IMG/VR virus record: IMGVR_UViG_3300046474_000372
Coordinates: 1-56,805 of that record
Source of the DNA: a virus
Strand: one strand, 5' to 3'
DNA length: 56,805 bases
In this document: in pieces, positions 47,055 to 54,349 of the stretch
How the letters are laid out: each line of letters starts with the position of its first letter
Position numbering within the stretch: the stretch's first letter is position 1
The notes under the pieces: model-generated
The model's database searches: none
What the model was told of the DNA's origin: nothing
Seen by the model: the letters and a program-made list of their open reading frames with translations, nothing else
Translations under genes and position numbers: made by a program

Positions 47055-47219
47055 ATGAAAAACATCGATATGCGGCACATGCTCACTGAGCAAAAAGTAA
47101 TAGCGGACAAGGAAGATCTGAAGGTTTTCGGCGGCTTGATTGTGATGGTTGTTGCTATCACGATTCTGGCTTCGCTCACCATTCAATCCTTCTGCTCAGG
47201 GTCCAACGTCTGCATGTAA
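47055..47219 (+). CDS. 54-aa single-pass membrane protein (holin-like candidate)
   Basis: Charged N-terminus (MKNIDMRHMLTEQKV), one hydrophobic helix ('VFGGLIVMVVAITILASLTI') and a short tail with two Cys. AAGGA lies upstream. Small size, one membrane helix and its position after a lytic transglycosylase make a holin or pinholin possible, but nothing proves it. Confidence 0.5.
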   Translation: MKNIDMRHMLTEQKVIADKEDLKVFGGLIVMVVAITILASLTIQSFCSGSNVCM

Positions 47220-47240
47220 CGCTCCATTCGGAGGTGTGAC

Positions 47241-47387
47241 ATGTTTGTGTTCCTGTTCAAAGCGTCCGTCCTAATCCTGACTGCAGCGGTTCTAATCATG
47301 ATCTTGATTGCAGTCATAGTCTCTGGAGTAGTCGGAGCTATCCAAGGAGCAGTCGAAGGGATCAAGGAAGGGAAGAAGAAGGAATGA
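47241..47387 (+). CDS. 48-aa membrane protein (holin-like candidate)
   Basis: Starts MFVFLFKASVLILTAAVL with a hydrophobic helix of ~30 residues, then a charged tail (contains GIKEGKKKE). GGAGG lies 6 nt before the ATG. It shares the promoter at 47003 and ends at a strong terminator. It may form a pair with the preceding small membrane protein. Confidence 0.5.
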   Translation: MFVFLFKASVLILTAAVLIMILIAVIVSGVVGAIQGAVEGIKEGKKKE

Positions 47388-47390
47388 AAG

Positions 47391-47421
47391 AGGCGCTCCG
47401 AAACTTGGAGCGTCTTTTTTT
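47391..47421 (+). terminator. Rho-independent terminator
   Basis: AGGCGCTCC-GAAACTT-GGAGCGTCT (9 bp, one G-U) followed by TTTTTT. Confidence 0.85.
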
Positions 47422-47490
47422 ACGTTTCGAAAGTGAGTCGCTTTTTTTAGATTAATAACCAATTAGGGGAGCGACTTTGGAATTACAAAC

Positions 47491-47817
47491 ATGGACAAAA
47501 TTAAAAGACCGGTTTACAATAAATTACCTAATCAGGTACGGGTACTAGGTAAGATTTTCAAGATTAGGTTTATGAAGGACGATGAGTGGGAAGATGCTGA
47601 TGGCATCATGGAGCTTGATTCTCAGAACATTTTAGTCAGAGAGAAGAAAGCGTTGGCGTATATGCAAGACACGTTACTTCACGAAACCATTCACGCTATC
47701 GATGAAACCCTAATTACAGGGATGACTGAACAGCAAGTAAGTAATATCGCAAGCGTGTTACTAGCGGTGCTTAAAGATAATCCTGAATTCACCAGCTGGA
47801 TACTACAAAATGAGTAA
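47491..47817 (+). CDS. Zinc metallopeptidase-like protein (HExxH)
   Basis: A 108-aa protein with H64-E65-T-I-H68 in 'QDTLLHETIHAIDETLITGM', the zincin catalytic motif; the second His of family relatives and a downstream Glu (E71) could complete the site. Short single-domain zincins of this size occur in phages and mobile elements (SprT/ImmA-like), where substrates are mostly unknown. It overlaps the alpha/beta hydrolase gene by 8 nt. Confidence 0.65.
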   Translation: MDKIKRPVYNKLPNQVRVLGKIFKIRFMKDDEWEDADGIMELDSQNILVREKKALAYMQDTLLHETIHAIDETLITGMTEQQVSNIASVLLAVLKDNPEFTSWILQNE

Positions 47818-48502
47818 TGAACTAACACACGTGAAGAGACCTTCTATTTGGTTTATCCACGGGGCTAACGCAACACCTACTTCTTTCTCTGCTATTCAAA
47901 CCAAACTTCACGAGTTTGAAGAAATGAACGGAGCAGAGTTTGTAAATGTACGGTATGACTGTCAAGAACCTATTGCAGCTACTGTCGAAATAATCGCTGA
48001 GTCACTTCCTTCAGACAGACCTATTTATTTGATCGGTCATAGCCTAGGCGGGGTTTTAGCAGTAGCAGTTTCACAAAGAGTTAAACACTTTGAATTAAAC
48101 AAAGACATTAAAGGTATTATCACTATGGCTTCACCGATTGGTGGATGCGAAGGTGCTGATTATCTTCAATGGCTATTTCCACACTATCATCTTTTCAAAA
48201 ACATTTCTACAAAGAATAGAGTAGTCAATGACATTAGGGCCGTAGGCGCTGTAGTACCTACACTTAACTTCATTACAACTTCTGGTAACAATCCTATTTA
48301 TCCAGAAGCTAACGATGGCGTAGTAACAGTCAATTCTCAGCGAGCGCTTAAGGGTGCAAAGAAAATCGAGGTTGCATATAATCACTTCGAGGTTCTTCTT
48401 AGCGATACCGTTGTGTCACATATCAAATCAGCAATTTTCAATCCAGACCAAATCTTTGGAATAGAGTTTAGCGTTCAAGCAGTTCAAACTTCTGCTGATT
48501 AA
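47810..48502 (+). CDS. Alpha/beta hydrolase (lipase/esterase-like)
   Basis: A 230-aa protein. 'PSIWFIHGANATP' (11-23) supplies the oxyanion region, 'IYLIGHSLGGVLAV' has nucleophile S78 in G-x-S-x-G, D169 in 'EANDGVVTVN' and H192 in 'AYNHFEVL' complete a Ser-Asp-His triad. No signal peptide. Substrate unknown: lipid, ester or acyl group. Downstream of lysis-like genes, an envelope-lipid role is possible, as for LysB esterases of actinophages, though this protein is not evidently LysB. Confidence 0.75.
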   Translation: MSNELTHVKRPSIWFIHGANATPTSFSAIQTKLHEFEEMNGAEFVNVRYDCQEPIAATVEIIAESLPSDRPIYLIGHSLGGVLAVAVSQRVKHFELNKDIKGIITMASPIGGCEGADYLQWLFPHYHLFKNISTKNRVVNDIRAVGAVVPTLNFITTSGNNPIYPEANDGVVTVNSQRALKGAKKIEVAYNHFEVLLSDTVVSHIKSAIFNPDQIFGIEFSVQAVQTSAD

Positions 48503-48517
48503 ACTAACCGTTTTTCT

Positions 48518-48527
48518 TTGGTATAAG
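48518..48527 (+). promoter_or_regulatory. Plus-strand promoter TTGGTATAAG with SD-sequestering hairpin
   Basis: Exact motif. Immediately downstream CCTCTTA...(AAAGATATCTTT)...TAGGAGG (48528-48556) can fold so that the Shine-Dalgarno AGGAGG is paired with the 5' CCTC. Confidence 0.65.
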
Positions 48528-48561
48528 CCTCTTAGTAAAGATATCTTTTTAGGAGGCTTAA

Positions 48562-49389
48562 TTGTACCAAGCTAGTAGAATAGACTTTTGTGTTCAGGCA
48601 GACTCAGAGTCTAACGCCGATCTCATTATCGGAACTCCAGAATATAACAAACTCAGATACCCAAAAAGTCCATTCGAAGGGTCAGGTAAACCTTCTTGGA
48701 AGCATACTATTGAACGTGAGTTGAAGTTGAAGGCAGATAGGAAGTGGAAATACTCAAGAGGCTCTCACGGCAATGTATACCATGTTGCGAGTGGCTTTTT
48801 CAGTAATGATGTTTCTCATTGTATTTCTTTGAATCTCCATCTTAAAACTAAGTCGTTCGAGTATCTTCCTAAAACTGGACAGATCTTTTTATACGGTCAA
48901 TATGTAGCTTCCGTAAGAAAGGACAACAATAGGTTAGGATCTTTTACGTTAAGACATATAAATACCAAAGAGACTAGGTATAGGTTGTCTTCTTTGGGCG
49001 TGAACCTTGTTTCTAGAAAAGGTAAAACATACTGGAAGATGAAATTTCCAGGTGATTACTTAGAATCAGTAATGGCTGACTATGGCGGAGAAGAAAGGCT
49101 CCAACAAGCATTCAAAAGTATCTTTCCAAAGATAGGAATCAAGAAGAGCGACGACGCCGGAACACTTTCTGACTACCCAGTGTATTTCGTAGAGTGTGAA
49201 CTTCTGACTAACGTAGAATATCCTATATATCAAAACGAGTATTACAATCTCAGTCATTACTGTTCGACTACTTACGTAAGTATTCCGTCAGATATCTTTG
49301 AGTATAGTAGAATTAGAAAGGGTTTACAGAATGAGCAATTGCAGTTAGAATTTGAAAATGAAGATGAAGTAACATTTGAGTCTTGGTGA
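48562..49389 (+). CDS. Uncharacterised 275-aa protein with TTG start
   Basis: The TTG at 48562 is chosen because a perfect AGGAGG lies 5 nt upstream. The protein has a Lys/Tyr/Ser-rich beta pattern ('YWKMKFPGDYLESVMADYGG') and an acidic C-terminus ('LQLEFENEDEVTFESW'). No domain is recognised. Weak start codon plus a strong but hairpin-sequestered ribosome site suggests translation is held low or regulated. Confidence 0.55.
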   Translation: MYQASRIDFCVQADSESNADLIIGTPEYNKLRYPKSPFEGSGKPSWKHTIERELKLKADRKWKYSRGSHGNVYHVASGFFSNDVSHCISLNLHLKTKSFEYLPKTGQIFLYGQYVASVRKDNNRLGSFTLRHINTKETRYRLSSLGVNLVSRKGKTYWKMKFPGDYLESVMADYGGEERLQQAFKSIFPKIGIKKSDDAGTLSDYPVYFVECELLTNVEYPIYQNEYYNLSHYCSTTYVSIPSDIFEYSRIRKGLQNEQLQLEFENEDEVTFESW

Positions 49390-49390
49390 A

Positions 49391-49903
49391 ATGGAAGAAA
49401 TTGAAAAATTGAAGGTTGTAGCTCTTGATCAGTATTTAGGAGATCAGAACTATGCTCAGGTAGAAGATTTGCTGGCAACGTGTTCATTGAACCTGTCAGT
49501 AGCTCTATCTAGCATTCTACTGAAGGTATACGAAGTAAGAGGCACTGGCAAGAATCCAGACCTAGATTCTATAGCTAAAGATTTGAGAACTATCATCCAG
49601 CATGTTGCTGTAATGGCTCATTGCTTGGATCTCTACGTTCCTGAACTAGAAGAGTTAGAGGAATTCATCGAGGATGAGTTCGATGATGACAGTCTAATGG
49701 ACACTACGATGTGCGCTCTCAGCATTCAGCACATCTACTCGAATATGATTCTAGATCACTATGCTGGAGGATTTGATTCAGACAATCCTGACATGGTTGA
49801 TCTGGATATGATGCAAGTTGGAATCATAGATATGCTAGCTAGTACGCTTGCTATCTGCAATCGCTACAAACTTAACTTTATACAAGTCATTGTCTACGGG
49901 TAA
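49391..49903 (+). CDS. Uncharacterised acidic helical protein
   Basis: A 170-aa, very acidic, all-helical protein ('ELEELEEFIEDEFDDDSLMD'). Started at the ATG at 49391, just after the preceding stop; TTG at 49376 is an alternative. The negative surface could mimic DNA, as phage anti-restriction or anti-nuclease proteins do, but this is speculation from composition. Confidence 0.5.
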   Translation: MEEIEKLKVVALDQYLGDQNYAQVEDLLATCSLNLSVALSSILLKVYEVRGTGKNPDLDSIAKDLRTIIQHVAVMAHCLDLYVPELEELEEFIEDEFDDDSLMDTTMCALSIQHIYSNMILDHYAGGFDSDNPDMVDLDMMQVGIIDMLASTLAICNRYKLNFIQVIVYG

Positions 49904-49917
49904 TAATTCGTGGGTTT

Positions 49918-49927
49918 TTGGTATAAG
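49918..49927 (+). promoter_or_regulatory. Plus-strand promoter TTGGTATAAG
   Basis: Exact motif followed by AGTATTGAGG. It drives the structured leader and the XPD/DinG-like helicase. Confidence 0.7.
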
Positions 49928-49928
49928 A

Positions 49929-50025
49929 GTATTGAGGAAGATTGCATTGTTGTCGCTAAAGAGACGTACTTGTCCTACGTCACTTTCCAGCTCCAAACGG
50001 TGAAGGCCAATCTTCCTCCCTCTCA
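49929..50025 (+). ncRNA. Structured leader RNA (~97 nt)
   Basis: GAGGAAGATTG (49934-49944) is the exact reverse complement of CAATCTTCCTC (50008-50018), an 11-bp stem that would begin a few bases after the transcription start. Inside it GACGTA-CTTGTCC-TACGTC forms a second hairpin (~49963-49981). No open reading frame of note lies within. The helicase ATG follows 27 nt after the stem. It may be a riboregulator, a 5' stability element or a small RNA. Confidence 0.5.
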
Positions 50026-50045
50026 ATTAATTTGGTGAAACAGCC

Positions 50046-51674
50046 ATGCAGGAAGAATACAAAAGCGACATCCTTTCTTTTTTCCCCTTGAAAGAAGCGA
50101 GGCCTACACAAAAAGTAACGTTGCTAGAAATAGACAAAGCGTTTCATGAAGGTAAGAAATTCGTAATTCTTGAAGCGCCAGTTGGATCTGGCAAATCAGC
50201 AAACGCCATGACTTTCGCTAAGAAGTTCATGGACTCCCACTTAATCACTCCTCAGAAATCCCTACAGAATCAGTATTACGAAGACTTCTCAGACGACACA
50301 GTTCTGATGAAAGGCCGTAATGCGTATCCTTGTACTCGAAGCAAGAGTCGCAAGATTTATCTGAAGGTGATTAATGATATCAATAAAGGTCAGGTAAGAC
50401 AGCCTGCTCAAGGCGAAGACAATTGTGCTACAGCTCCGTGTCGCAATAGTGAGACTGTGTACAAGATGTGTGTTGAGCATCAAGGCCCCTGTCCTTACAC
50501 AGCAGCAATCGAAGTAGCGCAGCAGCATCACACTGTAATTCACAATGTTCATTCGTTTATTTTTCAGACGAATTTCGGTGAGAAATTTCAGAAACGTAAG
50601 TTGATTGTTATCGATGAAGCTCACACAATCGAAGATATCGTACGAGATTTCATCACGAAGAAGGTGACGCTCAAAGGTCTGGTTGGAGCTGAGTCTACTC
50701 CCGGCGAACCGTCTATCGATAAGTGGTGCGATTTCTTTATGTCAGACAAGTTTCTGCCAGAAGTAAGCGCCTCTGAGAGGGCAATGAAGGAACTGGATGA
50801 AAACTATCTCACAGAACGTGACAAGTACTTAGAGCAGATTCTGTCGTTCAAAGATAAAGCCGAGTATTACGGAGAAGCATTTACTGTCAAACGTACTCCG
50901 AATTATCTTGGAGATCGATGCATCAACACTGCTTTTGAGTTCATTCCTCATAACGTAGGTAATGCTCCGTCTAAGCTGATGTTCGATTATGGTGAGCATG
51001 TGCTTCTGATGTCAGGTACTATTTATGACAAGAACATGTATTGCAAGAGCATCGGTATCAGACCTGAAGATGCGTACTTCATTCGTGTTCCGTCATCGTT
51101 TCCGGTGAAGTCTAGACCGATCATTGTAAAACCGGAGTATCAAGTTGATACTTCATTCGCAAACTGGAATGATAACTTCAAAGACATGATCGGCAAGATC
51201 AATAAGATTTTGAATATCTTCCACGACGTTAAAGGGTTGATTCATGTTCCTTCCTATCAAGCGGCTGAAGAAATTGCAAGCTGGTTGCCACCCGGAAGAG
51301 TTATATGGCACGATAAGTCTAATGTCCAAGAGAGGTTGTCTGAGTTCTACGCCTCCGATGAGCCCAAGGTTTTCCTGTCTCCGGTCTGTCAACAAGGTGT
51401 TGACTTCAAATACGATAGATCGAGGTTCCAGATCATTCTTCGTGTACCGTACCTTAATACGTCGGATGAGTTCGTAAATTACAAAGTCAAAAACGACTTT
51501 CCCTGGTACAATTATAAAGCACTAGTAGTCTTCGGCCAGCAGATTGGCCGGGTTAATCGTGCTGAAGATGACTTCGGGGTTACGTTCTTGATGGATTCTC
51601 GTTTTAACAACTTTCTAACGAAGAATTCAACCAAGCTTCCGAAGTGGTTGAAAGACTCATTTGTTTACAAATAA
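50046..51674 (+). CDS. XPD/DinG-like iron-sulfur SF2 helicase
   Basis: A 542-aa protein. 'EAPVGSGKSANAM' (43-55) is Walker A; five Cys follow at 96, 127, 132, 142 and 149 ('HQGPCPYTAA'), where XPD/DinG proteins bind a 4Fe-4S cluster with four; 'LIVIDEAHTIED' is the DEAH box; 'GQQIGRVNRAEDDFG' is motif VI. The family unwinds DNA 5' to 3', removing R-loops and roadblocks. It overlaps the next frame slightly and is expressed from its own structured leader. Confidence 0.85.
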   Translation: MQEEYKSDILSFFPLKEARPTQKVTLLEIDKAFHEGKKFVILEAPVGSGKSANAMTFAKKFMDSHLITPQKSLQNQYYEDFSDDTVLMKGRNAYPCTRSKSRKIYLKVINDINKGQVRQPAQGEDNCATAPCRNSETVYKMCVEHQGPCPYTAAIEVAQQHHTVIHNVHSFIFQTNFGEKFQKRKLIVIDEAHTIEDIVRDFITKKVTLKGLVGAESTPGEPSIDKWCDFFMSDKFLPEVSASERAMKELDENYLTERDKYLEQILSFKDKAEYYGEAFTVKRTPNYLGDRCINTAFEFIPHNVGNAPSKLMFDYGEHVLLMSGTIYDKNMYCKSIGIRPEDAYFIRVPSSFPVKSRPIIVKPEYQVDTSFANWNDNFKDMIGKINKILNIFHDVKGLIHVPSYQAAEEIASWLPPGRVIWHDKSNVQERLSEFYASDEPKVFLSPVCQQGVDFKYDRSRFQIILRVPYLNTSDEFVNYKVKNDFPWYNYKALVVFGQQIGRVNRAEDDFGVTFLMDSRFNNFLTKNSTKLPKWLKDSFVYK

Positions 51675-51681
51675 GGAAGGT

Positions 51682-51945
51682 ATGTTTTTCCATATCAATG
51701 AAAAGACTCTCAAAGATGTAATTGAAAACCAGAAGAAGAGAGACGAAGAAGCTTTCGGAAAGTCTGGTACACAAAAACAAGGCCCTGAATATGATGGCCA
51801 TGCACTTCGATTCCTAACGGGGTTTGACGGTTCGATCATTATCGATGCAGAACCCTCTCTCGTTAAAGAAGTTGAAGGAGACAAAAACGCCCCACCAGAA
51901 CCGGTCGATACGTTGACTAATCTTGGCTGGATTAGAAAATCGTAG
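51682..51945 (+). CDS. Uncharacterised 87-aa protein
   Basis: Start at the ATG at 51682, after AAGGAAGG; an upstream TTG at 51661 lies inside the helicase gene. Begins MFFHINEKTLKDVIENQ and is acidic/polar. It follows the helicase by 7 nt and may be a partner. No family recognised. Confidence 0.5.
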   Translation: MFFHINEKTLKDVIENQKKRDEEAFGKSGTQKQGPEYDGHALRFLTGFDGSIIIDAEPSLVKEVEGDKNAPPEPVDTLTNLGWIRKS

Positions 51946-51953
51946 AGAGCGGT

Positions 51954-52244
51954 ATGAATGTAATGTTTGTGATTTACCTTGTTGCCCTAGGGTTGTGTAC
52001 TTGGTTTGGTCCCAAGGTTTCAGCTGTGCTCGACAGCTACAATGTTGAAAAAGAGAGTACTAACAGGGATGCGTTCGTTGCTTTCACTATTGGACTCATT
52101 CCTGTATTCAACATTTTCTTCGTATTCTTCGGAGCTTGGCTTTTGACTGACATTCTTCGTGTCATGAAAGAGTCAAAGAATGGTAACACAGAAGCAGTTA
52201 AAGAATTTAATAAGAAATTGAAGGAGTTGTTCCCTGAGCAATAA
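51954..52244 (+). CDS. Two-pass membrane protein, LIPxFNIF family
   Basis: A 96-aa protein with hydrophobic segments at ~1-20 and ~40-66. The second contains TIGLIPVFNIFFVFFG, close to the sequence in the gene at 5188-5502, so they are likely distant paralogues. The C-terminal part is a charged helix. Function unknown. Confidence 0.6.
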   Translation: MNVMFVIYLVALGLCTWFGPKVSAVLDSYNVEKESTNRDAFVAFTIGLIPVFNIFFVFFGAWLLTDILRVMKESKNGNTEAVKEFNKKLKELFPEQ

Positions 52245-52257
52245 TCACTCTAAGCAT

Positions 52258-52674
52258 ATGGCTCATGCAAAGTTCATTGGGGACTTGTATAGCAAGGATC
52301 GTTCCACTAAAGTAGGAGCAGTCGTAGTAGGAGAAGAAGGGGAAATTCTCTCCTTGGGATATAACGGATTCTGTAGAGGATTTGACGATACTGCAGATGA
52401 AAATCATGAGCGTCCTCTTAAATATTTACTGGTATCACATGCTGAAGTTAATGCTATATACAATGCCGCTAGGACTGGAGCAAAACTGCTTAATAGTTCT
52501 ATTTTCGTATCTTCTCTACCTACATGTATAGATTGCACTAAGGCAATTATTCAGGCTGGTATTAAGACGGTATACATACAGAAAGAAGCTCTAGAGTCAG
52601 GTCGATGGCAAGACAACTGGGAACTTAGTAAAAAAATGTACTCAGATTGTGGAGTAATATTGGAAGTTTTATAG
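52258..52674 (+). CDS. dCMP deaminase family protein
   Basis: A 138-aa cytidine/deoxycytidylate deaminase: 'STKVGAVVVGEEGEILSLGY' N-terminal strand pair, 'HAEVNAI' with zinc-binding His and catalytic Glu, and 'PTCIDCTKAI' with two zinc Cys. It makes dUMP from dCMP for thymidylate synthesis, typical of phages. The ATG has no ribosome site; AAGGAG lies 7 nt before an in-frame CTG at 52234 that would add SNNHSKH-like residues and restore the family's usual N-terminal helix. Stop and next start overlap (TAGTG). Confidence 0.85.
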   Translation: MAHAKFIGDLYSKDRSTKVGAVVVGEEGEILSLGYNGFCRGFDDTADENHERPLKYLLVSHAEVNAIYNAARTGAKLLNSSIFVSSLPTCIDCTKAIIQAGIKTVYIQKEALESGRWQDNWELSKKMYSDCGVILEVL

Positions 52675-53068
52675 TGGGAAAACACATAGATTTATCAGGC
52701 TCCGTTTTTGGAAGATTAACAGTTCTTAAGCGAGAAGGTACCAGAGTAACTCCTAATGGTACAGTTAGGCCTCTTTGGAAGTGTGCTTGTGTTTGTGGCA
52801 ATACAGTATTCATTCAAACAACTTCTTTAAAAAGTGGCAACACAACTTCTTGTGGATGTTTCCAAAGGGAAAATACGAACCGTCTAATTGTAAGTGGTCT
52901 TCTTCTAAAGTACAGGCTAGGAATACCTCTAGAACAAGGTTGATAACTTGGAGCGGAAAAACACAATGTATGAACGATTGGGCTGTAGAACTTGGAATAA
53001 CAGGGAAGGCCCTTGCTTATAGATTGAAGCACTGGGGATTAGATAAAGCTATGACTTTCAAACCTTAA
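52674..53068 (+). pseudogene. Frameshifted zinc-finger/AP2-associated phage gene
   Basis: Two halves of one known phage protein type lie in different frames. The N-half (GTG at 52674) has 'LSGSVFGRLTVLKREG' and 'WKCACVCGN...SGNTTSCGCFQREN', a four-Cys zinc domain. The C-half (frame ending 53068) has 'LITWSGKTQCMNDWAVELGI' and 'YRLKHWGLDKAMTFK', which is normally the end of the same protein. The frame changes by -1 between ~52880 and 52940. No slippery heptamer is in phase, so disruption is likelier than programmed frameshifting. These genes are often linked to homing endonucleases. Confidence 0.6.
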
Positions 53069-53076
53069 AGGTAGAT

Positions 53077-53694
53077 ATGGATAAACCGATCCACTATGAA
53101 ATTCATGTAACAGTAAGAACAACAGAAGTACAACGGTTTATTGATATGTGTGATGAGATCGGCGTGAAGCCTATCGTCTTAGATTTACAGAAGAAAGATG
53201 GTTCCGGTTCCATCCAAGATGTAATGACTTCTTCGAAACTAACCGGCGATGATGCAGACGCGTGGAACAAAATGAAAGACGTTGTCTGGTATCTTTCAGC
53301 AAAAGGATTTGAAGTTGTTAGACAAAAGATCGAAACCGTTCCTTGGCATCCGAAGGCGGTTGTATATGATCCGGATACGGATAAAGATGGCTACTTTGAA
53401 GCACACATTCCAATCATTGTAGCTTCTGAAGACGAGAAGACTTTTCTCTCTGGTGTCTGTCAGAGTCAAGGTCTGCATCTGAGCAGAAATCCGTTTAAGA
53501 CTTTTGATAATGGTACGTACGTTCAGTTCATCACGTTGCGCAGAAAAATTCAGGCTGATAAATTCAAGCAACTGGTATCAACGGTTGTGCTAGGATTTCT
53601 ACGGAATGGCATTTCAATAAGCGGTTCACCTGAAGTAGAGTACGCTCTCTACGATTCAAATGTTAACCATGACGCTGCTTGGATCAGTTCATAA
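53077..53694 (+). CDS. Uncharacterised 205-aa protein
   Basis: A soluble alpha/beta protein starting MDKPIHYEIHVTVRTTEV. 'FIDMCDEIGVKPIVLDLQ' and 'QDVMTSSKLTGDDADAWNKM' look conserved, and the same strand-helix pattern seems repeated in the second half ('AHIPIIVASEDEKTFLSGVC'), suggesting a duplicated domain. Preceded by AAAGGTAG. Function unknown. Confidence 0.55.
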   Translation: MDKPIHYEIHVTVRTTEVQRFIDMCDEIGVKPIVLDLQKKDGSGSIQDVMTSSKLTGDDADAWNKMKDVVWYLSAKGFEVVRQKIETVPWHPKAVVYDPDTDKDGYFEAHIPIIVASEDEKTFLSGVCQSQGLHLSRNPFKTFDNGTYVQFITLRRKIQADKFKQLVSTVVLGFLRNGISISGSPEVEYALYDSNVNHDAAWISS

Positions 53695-53707
53695 TCAGTG
53701 TCAGAAA

Positions 53708-53717
53708 TTGGTATAAG
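53708..53717 (+). promoter_or_regulatory. Plus-strand promoter TTGGTATAAG
   Basis: Exact motif followed by TATATTGTGG, almost identical to the 37901 promoter (TATATTGTAG). Confidence 0.7.
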
Positions 53718-53723
53718 TATATT

Positions 53724-54266
53724 GTGGAAGTAAATAACACTCAAAAAGTTTCGTCTATTCTTTACCCTGAACAAGAGCAAAAGACCAATGAGCAACCAAG
53801 AAAGCGCGGTAGACCAAGGAAAGTCGTTTCCCCTGAACCCGTTGTCGAAGCAGAATCAAAGCCAGTCCCATACGTCTGGCCGTTTCCGAGGTTTGCGTTC
53901 TCTCCGGAAATCACCAGCAAAACTACATCTTTTGACACGTCACGTATCAGTAGTTCTGGATCACACGGAAAGGTCGGAAAAGCCGATAGTGACAAGCTGG
54001 CTTCTGCCAACGAGTCTAGAGGAAGTGGAGTCGGATTTCCCGTTCTTGGTGATGAGCCAAAACGGCGCCGAGGACGACCACCAAAAAACGCAAGAGTATT
54101 GGATAAATCGGGGAGCGTATCGGTAACAGCCAGTCTGTCTGAAGCTATCAAAGTTCAGACGGATACCGAAAACACTGCGGAAACTTTAGCCATTCAAAGC
54201 CCACCTGGAGATCAGCCTGTCAAAAAGAGAAGAGGCAGGCCACCTAAAGTAAAGACTCTGGACTGA
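53724..54266 (+). CDS. AT-hook DNA-binding protein
   Basis: Up to 180 aa with three AT-hook motifs: 'PRKRGRPRK', 'KRRRGRPPK' and 'KKRRGRPPK' at the very end; linkers are Ser/Lys/Glu-rich and disordered. AT-hooks bind the minor groove of A/T-rich DNA. The start is uncertain: the frame opens before the promoter, and the first start codon after it is GTG at 53724, within a few bases of the likely transcription start. It could act as a nucleoid-type protein or transcription cofactor of the AT-rich phage DNA. Confidence 0.6.
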   Translation: MEVNNTQKVSSILYPEQEQKTNEQPRKRGRPRKVVSPEPVVEAESKPVPYVWPFPRFAFSPEITSKTTSFDTSRISSSGSHGKVGKADSDKLASANESRGSGVGFPVLGDEPKRRRGRPPKNARVLDKSGSVSVTASLSEAIKVQTDTENTAETLAIQSPPGDQPVKKRRGRPPKVKTLD

Positions 54267-54304
54267 CGGAAAGAGATTTTAGTTTTAACTAGTAGGTAGA
54301 GAAA

Positions 54305-54349
54305 ATGCCCTGGAATTGGGACCACTGGCCTGTGCCCCCGACGAAGTGA
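54305..54349 (+). CDS. Possible 14-aa Trp/Pro-rich microprotein
   Basis: MPWNWDHWPVPPTK after GGTAGAGAAA; its stop codon abuts the convergent sigma gene. Three Trp and three Pro in 14 residues are unusual. Too short to support by sequence alone. Confidence 0.25.
   Translation: MPWNWDHWPVPPTK

Noticed and set aside
49391-49903. Anti-CRISPR or DNA-mimic assignment for the acidic 170-aa protein.
   Set aside because: Acidity alone is not diagnostic; no motif supports a specific function, so it is left uncharacterised.
52870-52890. Programmed frameshifting at GGGAAAA in the zinc-finger gene.
   Set aside because: The heptamer is out of phase with the zero frame and no downstream stem was found, unlike the site at 10045-10051.
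53788-54126. 112-aa frame starting with ATG inside the AT-hook gene.
   Set aside because: Product has no coherent composition, while the overlapping frame encodes three clear AT-hooks.
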